A stretch of 64,000 nt of DNA from NCBI RefSeq assembly GCF_000429645.1, contig NZ_AUCG01000023.1, positions 124,001-188,000 of the forward strand. Reading direction: 5' to 3'. Position numbers and translations under genes: made by a program. Below, piece by piece: positions 36,064 through 43,555 of the stretch. Position 1 is the first letter of the stretch. Every line of letters begins with the position of its first letter. A model generated the notes under the pieces. That model worked only from the letters and a program-made list of their open reading frames with translations. It did not search any database and was not told the origin of the DNA. Source of the DNA: Niveispirillum irakense DSM 11586. GTDB taxonomy: Bacteria > Pseudomonadota > Alphaproteobacteria > Azospirillales > Azospirillaceae.

Positions 36064-36684
36064 GTGGCTGATGAAAACCCCGTTGCTGGTGATGAACCGA
36101 CCCTGACGGAAGAATTCGACGAAGCCGGCACCCTGCGCCGTCGCCTGCCCATGCGCGCCGGCGCGCTGGACGGGGTAATGGAAAGTTTCGATGCGCTTGG
36201 CCGGGCAGAAGCGCGGTTGAGTTTCGTCGCCGGAGTGCTGAATGGCCCGGCGGTCACGTTCCTGGCCGGGCGACCGGTGCTGGAGATGACTTATCAGGAT
36301 GGTGTGCTGGAAGGGGAGGTGCGGAGTTATGATCCTGCCGGCCGCCTGACCGCCATCGTGCCTTTCCAGGCAGGGCGGAAAAACGGCACGGCCATGATCT
36401 ATTATCCCGATGGCGCGCCCCTGCGCCTGGAAACCTATGAGGAGGATCTGCTGCAAGGGCCGGTGGTGGACTACCATCCTGGTGGCATTGTGCGGCAGGA
36501 AGCTATTTACAGCGGCGGGCTGCTGCAAGGTGAACTGGTGATCTATGATCCGGCCGGCGCGGAAGTGGAACGGTTGCGCTATGAGGATGGGGTGCAGCAA
36601 TCGCCAGCCGCCCCGGCGGCGGCAATGGCACCGCCCGCCCGCAAACCGGGACTGAAGGAACGTCTGTTCGGCAAAGGGGGATGA
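36064..36684 (+). CDS. MORN/YwqK-type repeat protein beside VgrG
   Basis: About 206 residues built of five or six MORN_2-like repeats of about 23 residues (for example AGVLNGPAVTFLAGRPVLEM, DGVLEGEVRSYDPAGRLTAI, AGRKNGTAMIYYPDGAPL, SGGLLQGELVIYDPAG). The tail KPGLKERLFGKGG is basic. Such proteins are annotated as YwqK-family antitoxins; in Bacillus, ywqK accompanies the ywqJ deaminase toxin. Here it could be an immunity protein, a VgrG/PAAR adaptor or a chaperone. GTG at 36064 has GAGG 8 nt upstream; GTG at 36058 is an alternative. It is followed after one base by the PAAR-like gene, so they are co-translated. Repeat structure is certain; role is inference. Confidence 0.65.
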   Translation: MADENPVAGDEPTLTEEFDEAGTLRRRLPMRAGALDGVMESFDALGRAEARLSFVAGVLNGPAVTFLAGRPVLEMTYQDGVLEGEVRSYDPAGRLTAIVPFQAGRKNGTAMIYYPDGAPLRLETYEEDLLQGPVVDYHPGGIVRQEAIYSGGLLQGELVIYDPAGAEVERLRYEDGVQQSPAAPAAAMAPPARKPGLKERLFGKGG

Positions 36685-36685
36685 G

Positions 36686-37075
36686 ATGGGGCAGCAGGTG
36701 GTGGCGGGTGCGCTTATGCAATGCAGCTTCGGGGCGGCCCCGGCGGCCTTGTCCGTGCTGCCGCTGAACCGGACCATGGCTGCGGGACCGCCGGCGGCCA
36801 ATATCATGGATTTCGCCCCGATGCTGAATATCCCGCCCTTTGCCATCTGCAACAGCATCGCCAACCCGATGGTGGCGGCTGCAACCGCGGCGGCCTTGGG
36901 CGCCTTGACACCGATGCCCTGCATCCCGATGACGGTGGCGCCCTGGATTGTCGGCGCGCCTACAGTCCTGATCGGCAATATGCCGGCGTTGAACAACAGT
37001 TCCAAATGCATGTGTGCCTGGGGTGGGGCCATCAGCATCAATTTCGCCGGTCAGGCGACGGTTCAGGTGCCGTGA
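36686..37075 (+). CDS. PAAR-like spike-tip protein (DUF4280)
   Basis: 129 residues: VVAGALMQCSFGAAPAALSVL at the N-terminus, IMDFAPMLNIPPFAICNSIANP, MPCIPMTVAPWIVGAPTVLI and C-terminal NSSKCMCAWGGAISINFAGQA. This GAxxxCxFG...C...P...W...C...G...I pattern is the DUF4280 PAAR-like family, whose Cys residues probably bind metal at the tip. It would sharpen VgrG and tether effectors. It starts one base after the MORN gene and is followed by an effector-module gene. Confidence 0.8.
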   Translation: MGQQVVAGALMQCSFGAAPAALSVLPLNRTMAAGPPAANIMDFAPMLNIPPFAICNSIANPMVAAATAAALGALTPMPCIPMTVAPWIVGAPTVLIGNMPALNNSSKCMCAWGGAISINFAGQATVQVP

Positions 37076-37157
37076 CGGCTGGCGCTTGCCCATTGTCCGG
37101 CAAGGTTGAAGCCGGTGGCGCACGCAGGTATCATTGCGGGCATCCACAGGGACGATC

Positions 37158-37934
37158 ATGACCTTTCCCGCCCGCAAACAACCTGCCCCACCCCATGCCC
37201 CGGCGCCTGCGTCGCGGGCTTTCAGGGCTGGTGTTGCCCAACCGATGAAAACCTTTGATGCCATCCGCACCGCCAATGCTGGCGGGCGCCGCGGAAGCGC
37301 GGGGGAAGAACTGGTGCCATCGGGTCAGGATGTTTTCCAGGTTCGGCAGGCGGATCGGGGGGTGATGGTGCGCCCCAATGGCACCTATAATTTTGTTCGC
37401 GTGGCGGGGGAAACGCAGGCGCGAGCGCAAACGCTGATCTCGTCCAAGGCAGGGCACGCCGCCATCGCCGGGGGACGCCCGGTGCTTTATGCTGGCACCG
37501 TGCGCTTTGATAATGGTGCGTTGGACTGGTGGAGCAATTATTCCGGCACCTATCAGCCGATTGCGGCTTTCCGTGCGCAGGCCAGCCTGCCGGAAGACAG
37601 GTTCATGCCCTGGCAGCGGCTGCAAATGGGCGGCATCGGCATGCAGCGCAACACGTTCCGCGACCAGCGCAAAGTGCTGGACCCGGAAAAGCCGAAACAG
37701 CCGCAGCGGTCCCAGCCGGATACCGCCAAAGCCGCCGCTGAGCCGGTGCCGCAGCACAGCACGGCCCCTGCACCGAAAAAGCCCGAACCGATAGAGGTAA
37801 AGGGGGCAAGCCGGGCCAGACCGGTGCCTTCCACCCCGCCGGTCCCGGTCAAGGCGGCAACGGCCACAGCCCAGGCCAAGCGCGTGATCATGCCCCCGCC
37901 GCCCCCCTTCTGGCCGGGGACGAGGGCGCGGTGA
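37158..37934 (+). CDS. Secreted-effector-module protein with Pro-rich tail (unknown function)
   Basis: About 258 residues. The N-terminal PARKQPAPPHAPAPASRAF segment is a Pro/Ala-rich leader similar in style to DUF4157-associated leaders. Residues about 60-150 contain KAGHAAIAGGRPVLYAGTVRF and NGALDWWSNYSGTYQP, a pattern I associate with a small module found in many T6SS/eCIS toxin-related proteins (GH...GxxVxxAGxxxxxxGxLxxxxNxSGxYxP). The C-terminal 90 residues are low-complexity Pro/Lys/Ala and end PPPPPFWPGTRAR. ATG at 37158 follows GGGACGA and was preferred over 37134. It overlaps the SPOR gene by GTGA. Function not recognised; effector or PAAR cargo is plausible. Confidence 0.5.
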   Translation: MTFPARKQPAPPHAPAPASRAFRAGVAQPMKTFDAIRTANAGGRRGSAGEELVPSGQDVFQVRQADRGVMVRPNGTYNFVRVAGETQARAQTLISSKAGHAAIAGGRPVLYAGTVRFDNGALDWWSNYSGTYQPIAAFRAQASLPEDRFMPWQRLQMGGIGMQRNTFRDQRKVLDPEKPKQPQRSQPDTAKAAAEPVPQHSTAPAPKKPEPIEVKGASRARPVPSTPPVPVKAATATAQAKRVIMPPPPPFWPGTRAR

Positions 37935-38602
37935 AGCGCATCCATCCTGCCTTTCTGCTGTTGGGCGTGGTCCTGTTCGGTCTGTTGACCTTTGCTGCCG
38001 GGTTGACCCTGGGGCTGGGCCTGCAAGAGGCGCAGCCGGAGAAAATGGTGCCCAAGGTGGAAGCCGGGCAGAGCGAGCCCCCCCACACACCCGCAGCAAT
38101 CCCACCCTCTCTACCGGCACCGCCACAAGCCACGATGCCCGCGGGCACGGGCGTGCCAGCTGGCGGTGTTTCGCCCCCGCCAGCGGCCCTGCCTGAACCG
38201 ACGGCCCCCCCTTTGCCGGCGGCCCCTGCTGCCCCGTCCGGGCCCGTGGTCAAGGGGCTGCGCAGCGACGCGGCGGTGGGGCAATCCGGGGTGCTGGAAC
38301 GTCAGGCGCGGACCCTGGCGGGGCAAACACCTGACCCGGTGGCACCGTCTGATCGGATCATCTCGGTGGAGGTTGGGCGGTTCCTGCTGGTGGAAAATGC
38401 GGCGGAACGGGCGGCGGCATTAGCCCAACTGGGATTCGCCACAGAAGTGATCGCCGCCTCCTATCCCGGCATGCCTGTGTGGCATGTCGTCACGCTGGGC
38501 GTGGTGCCGGATGAACGGACAGCCCGCGATCTGGCGACGGATGCCGCCACCCGCACTGGCCTGTCGGCCCAGGTGGTAAGCTGGCAGCGCCCGGCTTCGT
38601 GA
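37931..38602 (+). CDS. Single-pass membrane SPOR-domain protein
   Basis: 223 residues. One N-terminal membrane helix (AFLLLGVVLFGLLTFAAGLTLGLGL, about residues 7-31), a Pro/Ala-rich periplasmic spacer (about 40-115) and a C-terminal SPOR-like fold (ISVEVGRFLLVENAAERAAALAQLGF ... VWHVVTLGVVPDERTARDLATDAATRTGL). SPOR domains bind denuded peptidoglycan at septa. The start is GTG, overlapping the previous gene's TGA, so it is translated with a putative effector. It could be an immunity protein held in the periplasm or a local cell-wall factor for the secretion machine. It ends 19 bp from the convergent enoyl-CoA hydratase gene, closing the T6SS locus. Confidence 0.65.
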   Translation: MKRIHPAFLLLGVVLFGLLTFAAGLTLGLGLQEAQPEKMVPKVEAGQSEPPHTPAAIPPSLPAPPQATMPAGTGVPAGGVSPPPAALPEPTAPPLPAAPAAPSGPVVKGLRSDAAVGQSGVLERQARTLAGQTPDPVAPSDRIISVEVGRFLLVENAAERAAALAQLGFATEVIAASYPGMPVWHVVTLGVVPDERTARDLATDAATRTGLSAQVVSWQRPAS

Positions 38603-38621
38603 TATGCGAACGGGTGAGGTG

Positions 38622-39404
38622 TCAGTTGAAGGTGAAGGCGGGCTTGCGCTTCTGGCGGAAGGCGTCGCGCCCTTCGATGAAATCGACCCCCTCGATAGCA
38701 TCCAGAAATTCCGCCACCGTGTCTGGCGACTCTTCCGTCTGGCCAGCCAGCACGCGATTGATCATCCGCTTGATGGCGCGGGTGGAATATTGGCTGGCGG
38801 CGGTGATCTGGGCCGCGTAATCCAGCGTCGCCGCTTCCAGCGCTTCTGGCGCTTCCACCCGGTTGACCAGTCCCATGGACAGGGCCTCTGCCGCGCCCAG
38901 CAGCCGGCCCGTGAACAGCAGATCCTTGGCATGGCTGGGGCCGACTGCCTGCACCAGCCGTTTGGTGTCGCCCAGCGGATAGACCAGCCCCAGCTTGCTA
39001 GGGGTGATGCCCATGCGGGCATCGCTGGCGGCAAAGCGCATGTCACAGGCGAGCGCCAACCCCAATCCGCCGCCGACACAGGCCCCCTGGATCAGTGCGA
39101 TGGTCGGCTTGATGAAGCTGGCCAGCCCTTCCATGGCGCCACCAATATCGCCGGCATAGGCAGCCGTGCTTTCCCGCGTGGCATAGGCCGCTTCAAATTC
39201 CGAAATATCGGCCCCGGCGGCGAACGTGCCGCCAGCCCCTTGCACGATCAGCACGCGGATAGTCGGATCGGCTGCCGCTTCCGCCAGACGTTCCGGCACC
39301 AGCCGCCACATTTCCTGCGACAAGGCATTGCGCTTGGCCGGCTGGTTCAGGATCAGCCGGCCGATGCCGTCGGCATCGCGCTGCAGGATGACTTTATCGG
39401 ACAT
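38622..39404 (-). CDS. Enoyl-CoA hydratase/isomerase family protein
   Basis: About 260 residues of the crotonase fold: GIGRLILNQPAKRNALSQEMWRLV, the oxyanion-hole strand GAGGTFAAGADISEFE, and IQGACVGGGLGLALACDMRFAASDARMGITPSKLGLVYPLG. A Glu and Asp/Glu pair expected for hydration cannot be assigned without alignment, so hydratase, isomerase or another crotonase reaction is possible. ATG at 39404 starts at MSDKVILQRD; an upstream frame to 39458 has no ribosome site. It is the last gene of the 42151-to-38622 operon and indicates that the pathway passes through a CoA thioester. Confidence 0.85.
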   Translation of the reverse strand: MSDKVILQRDADGIGRLILNQPAKRNALSQEMWRLVPERLAEAAADPTIRVLIVQGAGGTFAAGADISEFEAAYATRESTAAYAGDIGGAMEGLASFIKPTIALIQGACVGGGLGLALACDMRFAASDARMGITPSKLGLVYPLGDTKRLVQAVGPSHAKDLLFTGRLLGAAEALSMGLVNRVEAPEALEAATLDYAAQITAASQYSTRAIKRMINRVLAGQTEESPDTVAEFLDAIEGVDFIEGRDAFRQKRKPAFTFN

Positions 39405-39462
39405 GGGTTCGGCCCAGGACTGGCGATGGAATGTGAGATGGGAGGGCAATGAAACCATCCTT

Positions 39463-39493
39463 CATCCCATCCCCGCAACAAGGGGATGGGATG
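39463..39493. other. Intergenic stem-loop
   Basis: CATCCCATCCCC, loop GCAACAA, then GGGGATGGGATG: a perfect 12-bp stem between the deacetylase-like stop (39511) and the hydratase start (39404). No T-tract follows, so it is more likely an mRNA processing or stabilising element or a chromosomal repeat than a terminator. Confidence 0.5.
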
Positions 39494-39510
39494 CAAGGAA
39501 AAGGGGGGGA

Positions 39511-40431
39511 TCAGCCCAAAGCCGCCAGCAGATCGCGGGGGCTGACGACGCGGGTGTCCGTCCTGTCCAGCACGCCCTTCAGGCTATCGGCCAGCGGGCG
39601 GATGCGATAGGGCAGGCCGCTGACATAGGGGCGGATGGTCAGGGTCAGGATGCGCGGGCTGGCCAGTTGCTTGGCTTCCGCCGCCAGCCAGTCAGCCGCA
39701 TCCGAGACCTGGGCATGCCATTCATGCTCCGGCCTTGTGTAGGCGATCAGGATTTGCCAATCATCCAACTCGTTGGACAGGGGCAGTGCCGCCAGATCAC
39801 CGGCCGGCGTGCTGAAACGGGTGGGCAATTCATCATGCGCCCAATCGGCAAACCAGCGGATGCCAGCGCCGGCCAGCCGGGCCGGGGTGGCGAAACCCTC
39901 GGCGCGGGCCGGGCTCAACCACCCATCCGGGCGGGCGGCACCGGCGGTTTCGATCGCGTCCAGCGTGCGGGTGATATAGCCGGTTTCCACCTCTTCCGTC
40001 AGGCCGGAATGGTGCAGGCTGTCCGTGTCCCAGCCATGGGCACAGATATCATGGCCATCGGCCACCAGATCGCGCACCAGCACCGGATAACGCTCCGCCA
40101 CCGCGCCCTGCACGGCGAAGGTGGCGCGCAGGCCCAGCTTGTTGAACAGTTTCAACAGCCGGTAAGCGCCGACACGGTTGCCATAATCGCGGGTGGTGTA
40201 ATGGCGCAGGTCCGGATAGGGGGTCTGCATGGCACCCGGCGCCTTGAAAGGTTGGCCGGAGGGGTTGAGCGGGAAAAATTCCAGCGGCACCACCACCCAG
40301 AGACCCAGGGCGGCCTGGTCCGGCAGGGTTACAGGCGCGCGGTCACGCACCGGGGAGGCCGGATAATAATCATGGTCCGGGCCGGCCTTGCGCTGGGCAT
40401 AGGTCAGATAGCTGTCGGGAAGGGTGCTCAT
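39511..40431 (-). CDS. Polysaccharide deacetylase-fold protein (PuuE-like), paralogue 1
   Basis: 306 residues of the NodB/CE4 fold in the PuuE-like group. Features: LGLWVVVPLEFFPLNPSG, TTRDYGNRVGAYRLLKLFNKLGLRATFAVQG, VADGHDICAHGWDTDSLHHSGLTEE (the HxxxxHG-type metal motif in the form DICAHGWD) and DGWLSPA. The TRDYGNRVG segment is shared with the next gene. Known relatives with this segment hydrolyse small cyclic amides (allantoinase PuuE) rather than polymers. ATGA overlap with the upstream paralogue shows co-translation; the pair may form a heteromer or act on successive substrates. Confidence 0.75.
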   Translation of the reverse strand: MSTLPDSYLTYAQRKAGPDHDYYPASPVRDRAPVTLPDQAALGLWVVVPLEFFPLNPSGQPFKAPGAMQTPYPDLRHYTTRDYGNRVGAYRLLKLFNKLGLRATFAVQGAVAERYPVLVRDLVADGHDICAHGWDTDSLHHSGLTEEVETGYITRTLDAIETAGAARPDGWLSPARAEGFATPARLAGAGIRWFADWAHDELPTRFSTPAGDLAALPLSNELDDWQILIAYTRPEHEWHAQVSDAADWLAAEAKQLASPRILTLTIRPYVSGLPYRIRPLADSLKGVLDRTDTRVVSPRDLLAALG

Positions 40432-41384
40432 GCCGCATCTCCTTCAGGATTAAAGCCGGTGCCCGGTCGGGCGCAGCCCCGCGCCTTTATATCGGCCAGC
40501 GACTGGTCGTAATGGTTGGCGAGGTAGAATTCGGCGATTTCCTTCGCTGTCGTCACCCACACATCGTCACGATGGCTGGTGATATAGCGCAACGCCTCGC
40601 GGAACGGTCCCATCCGGTGCGGGTGGCCCACCAGATAGGCGTGCAGCGGGATGCACATCACCGTGCCGCTCTCTTCCCCTTCTTCCAGCAACTGGTCGAA
40701 ATGGCGCATCAGCGCGTCGGCATAGGCGCGTGGGCTTTGATGGTAGACGCCATAGGTGATGACGTCGTTGACTTCCAGGCTGTAGGGCATGGAAACCAGC
40801 CGGTTATTGCCCTTTACCTTCATGGGCTGGGGCTGGTCATCCTGGAACAGGTCGCAACTGTACCAGAACTCATATTCCGCCAGCAGGTCCATGGTGCGTT
40901 CGGTATGGGTCAGCGCCGGGGCCAGGTAGCCGCGGATGCGCTGGCCGGTGGCATCCATGACCGATTTGATGCTGTCCTCGATAACCGCGCGCTCCTGCGC
41001 TTCGGTCATATTGTAGGAATAGCGGGTATTGTAGATGCCGTGACTGAAGAACTCCCAGTCGCGGTCCACACAGGCCTGGATGATTTCCGGATGATGGTCC
41101 AGCATGGCGCAGGACAGGCTGATGCTGCCGCGCACGCCGCATTCATCCATCACTTCCATCAAGCGCCAATGGCCGACCCGATTGCCCCAGTCACGCGCGG
41201 AATAGGGCACCACATCCGGGTGCGTCCGGCCCCAGGGCTTGCGCGACGGGTTGATGGGCGGGTCCAGCTCGTAAAACTCGATATTGGGGGCGACCCAGAA
41301 GGCCAGCTTCTTTTGCCCCGGCCAGACGATCTTGGGCCGGTCCTTATAGGGCCAGAAATCATAAAGATTGGGATCGCGATGCAT
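40428..41384 (-). CDS. Polysaccharide deacetylase-fold protein (PuuE-like), paralogue 2
   Basis: About 318 residues of the same family as its neighbour: KKLAFWVAPNIEFYELDPP, SARDWGNRVGHWRLMEVMDECGVRGSISLSCA, WEFFSHGIYNTRYSYNMTEAQERAVI (metal motif FFSHGIYN) and a C-terminal HAYLVGHPHRMGPFREALRYI with His residues that are candidate general acids. Compared with paralogue 1 it keeps more of the expected His ligands, so it may be the active partner. ATG at 41384 begins HRDPNLYDFWPY; the longer frame to 41447 is not supported by a ribosome site. Likely hydrolysis of a C-N bond in a cyclic amide or formamide. Confidence 0.78.
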   Translation of the reverse strand: MHRDPNLYDFWPYKDRPKIVWPGQKKLAFWVAPNIEFYELDPPINPSRKPWGRTHPDVVPYSARDWGNRVGHWRLMEVMDECGVRGSISLSCAMLDHHPEIIQACVDRDWEFFSHGIYNTRYSYNMTEAQERAVIEDSIKSVMDATGQRIRGYLAPALTHTERTMDLLAEYEFWYSCDLFQDDQPQPMKVKGNNRLVSMPYSLEVNDVITYGVYHQSPRAYADALMRHFDQLLEEGEESGTVMCIPLHAYLVGHPHRMGPFREALRYITSHRDDVWVTTAKEIAEFYLANHYDQSLADIKARGCARPGTGFNPEGDAA

Positions 41385-41458
41385 GGGCTTGGTTTCCCGG
41401 AATGATGCGATGTCGAAAGGGGGTGCCGATGTGACGCCATCCGGCACCCCAAACGCCG

Positions 41459-42151
41459 TTACTTCCCCACCAGGCTGGCCAGATGGGCTTCAACCTCTGC
41501 TACGCCGACCACGTCGGCATATTTCAGCAGCAGGTCGGTCAGGTTGGCGTAATGGTAGCTCTCATGCTTATCGGCCACGCATTCCTCCGGCACAATGGTG
41601 CGGTAGCCGCGTGACAGGCTGTCCACCGCCGTGGCGCGGATGCAGCCCGACGTGCTGCCGCCGGTGATCACCACCGTGTCGATCTTGTGCCAGATCAGAT
41701 AGGATTGCAGCGGCGTCTCGTGGAAAGCCGAGGGCATGCGCTTGTCATAGACAAGATCCACCGCCGCATCGATCTCCACCCGCGGGTCGAAGGCGTGGCG
41801 CTCGCTGTCCTTGCGGATGTTCTGCAAACTGTCTGGCGTGTTGGTGCGCGTACCCCAGACGCCGGCATCGCCGCCATCTTCCTTGTAGCAGACGCGGGTC
41901 CAGATCACCGGCATGCCCAGGGCGCGGGCAGCCGCACTGATCCGGTTCGTATGCGCGATCTGATCCGGGTCGGTGACATAGGCCGAGACGGGAAACAGGT
42001 CGGGGCGGGTATAGGCCTGCTGGAAATCCACATTCACAATGGCCAGCCGCTGGCCAAAGCCGAACTTGGCCCGGGTGGGGTTGGACTTCACCCGTTCATA
42101 GATTTCGCGCGCCGTTTTCTCCTCGCGCACCATGGTCGGTTCGAACCGCAT
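41459..42151 (-). CDS. Isochorismatase-like amidohydrolase (N-carbamoylsarcosine amidase type)
   Basis: 230 residues with the cysteine-hydrolase triad in order: Asp in LAIVNVDFQQAYT (about residue 42), Lys in VYDKRMPSAFHETPL (about 137) and Cys in VVITGGSTSGCIRATAVD (about 170), with the cis-peptide motif before the Cys. Family members hydrolyse N-carbamoylsarcosine, maleamate, nicotinamide and related amides. It leads the 42151-38622 operon and is preceded by a palindromic candidate operator at 42175-42194. With two PuuE-like proteins behind it, release of ammonia or carbamate from a small N-compound is likely. Confidence 0.85.
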   Translation of the reverse strand: MRFEPTMVREEKTAREIYERVKSNPTRAKFGFGQRLAIVNVDFQQAYTRPDLFPVSAYVTDPDQIAHTNRISAAARALGMPVIWTRVCYKEDGGDAGVWGTRTNTPDSLQNIRKDSERHAFDPRVEIDAAVDLVYDKRMPSAFHETPLQSYLIWHKIDTVVITGGSTSGCIRATAVDSLSRGYRTIVPEECVADKHESYHYANLTDLLLKYADVVGVAEVEAHLASLVGK

Positions 42152-42174
42152 CAGACCGCCTCGCTGTTCTGTAA

Positions 42175-42194
42175 TTGGTATAAGTTTATATCAT
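42175..42194. promoter_or_regulatory. Candidate GntR operator, near-perfect palindrome
   Basis: TTGGTATAAGTTTATATCAT, 24 bp upstream of the amidohydrolase start. Arms TGGTATAA and TTATATCA pair except for one G-T position. It closely matches the perfect site at 62711-62730 and differs mainly by the A-to-G change seen in the 54076-54095 site. Confidence 0.6.
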
Positions 42195-42271
42195 TATTAT
42201 GGGAAGCAGGGGCGGGCGGCAACAGCGAAATCCATGCCCGCCCCCATTTGCTTGTGCGCCGCTATGTCGCG

Positions 42272-43555
42272 TCAGCGCTTTGCGGCAACGGGGAAGCTGG
42301 TTGGGTAACGGCCCAGGCCCAGCAGCAGAATGCCACCGCCGACAAACATCAGCGCCGCCGCGATCAGCACCGGGGCATAGGTGCCGCTGCTGGCATAGAC
42401 ATACCCGTAAAGCGGGGGGGAGAAGGAGGAACCGGCGGCAAAGGCGGCATAGAGCATTCCGTAGATGCGACCATAATAGGCCATGCCGAAATAGCGGCCG
42501 GACAGATAGGCGATCAGGTCGGTTTCCGCACCCGCGGCGAAGCCCAGCATGACGGCGGCCAGGATGATCAGGGGCAGGGGCGCGGCATCGCCAATGAAGA
42601 TCATGCAGGCAAAGGCCGGCATGGACAGCAGCGGCAGGGCCACCATCGGCGCCCAGAATCGATCAACCAGATAACCGGTGCCGATACGGCCGACAATGAT
42701 GGACAGGCCGACGCAACCAGCGATCAAGGCGCCGGCCTCATCACTGAAGCCTTTCAGCCGGATCATGTTCTGCAGGTTGGTGTGGAACCCGCCATAGGCC
42801 AACGAGACCATCAGGAAGGACAGGATCATGATCCAGAAGCGGCGGTCGCGCAGAACCTGATTCAGCGGAACGCCGGTTCGCACGTTGGCGCTGAGGCCGT
42901 CCTGCCCATTGCCAGATACATCGCCGGGGCCGGGATCGCGCAGAAAAGCGTAAACAACGGGAAAGGCCACCAGCAATGGCAGCAAGGCCACCACGGCATA
43001 GGCAACCCGCCAGCCGTACCGTTCAATCAGGAAGACGGTCAGTGACGGCAGGATGAAGGCTGCGATGCCGGTGCCCACCAGCATGATGCCCAGTGCGAGC
43101 CCGCGATGGCGCACGAACCACAAGTTGACGGCGCGTGACCAGGTGACCGGGGTGGATCCGATCCCCAGCAGCCCCATGAGGAAATACATGGTGTAGAACA
43201 TGAAGAGCGAACTGGTCAGGCCGGTGGCGGCAAAGGCCAGCCCGAACCCGGCCAGCGCCAGCAACCCGACGCGGCGGGTGCCGTACTTGTCGGCCAGCCC
43301 GCCCACGATGGGGGCCATGATACAGCCGGTCAGGCCATACATCAGGATACCGATCTGGATATCACCGACATTCCAGCCGAACTCTTCCGTCAGCGGCTTC
43401 AGGAAGGAACCGATCGTGTTGTACGGCACGGGCGAGGCACCGCACATCGTGCCCAGCAAGGCCGCCAGCAGGATGGTCCAGCCCCTGGCAAATTCACCCT
43501 GCGCCGGCCCGGAAGGCGGAATGGCGGCGGTATTGTCCTTGGCGGATACGCTCAT
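42272..43555 (-). CDS. MFS transporter (monocarboxylate/oxalate-formate type), paralogue A
   Basis: About 427 residues and 12 membrane segments. Start of TM1 has SPVPYNTIGSFLKPLTEEFGWNVGDI, the loop 2-3 motif GGLADKYGTRRV, and the C-terminal half YLSGRYFGMAYYGRIYGMLYAAFAAGSSFSPPLYG. These features match MCT/OFA-like carriers of small carboxylates. It is clearly paralogous to the transporter at 60031-61275. The ATG at 43555 shares a base with the stop of the VOC gene (TGATG). It probably imports the pathway's substrate or an acidic product; direction and ligand are unknown. Confidence 0.82.
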   Translation of the reverse strand: MSVSAKDNTAAIPPSGPAQGEFARGWTILLAALLGTMCGASPVPYNTIGSFLKPLTEEFGWNVGDIQIGILMYGLTGCIMAPIVGGLADKYGTRRVGLLALAGFGLAFAATGLTSSLFMFYTMYFLMGLLGIGSTPVTWSRAVNLWFVRHRGLALGIMLVGTGIAAFILPSLTVFLIERYGWRVAYAVVALLPLLVAFPVVYAFLRDPGPGDVSGNGQDGLSANVRTGVPLNQVLRDRRFWIMILSFLMVSLAYGGFHTNLQNMIRLKGFSDEAGALIAGCVGLSIIVGRIGTGYLVDRFWAPMVALPLLSMPAFACMIFIGDAAPLPLIILAAVMLGFAAGAETDLIAYLSGRYFGMAYYGRIYGMLYAAFAAGSSFSPPLYGYVYASSGTYAPVLIAAALMFVGGGILLLGLGRYPTSFPVAAKR

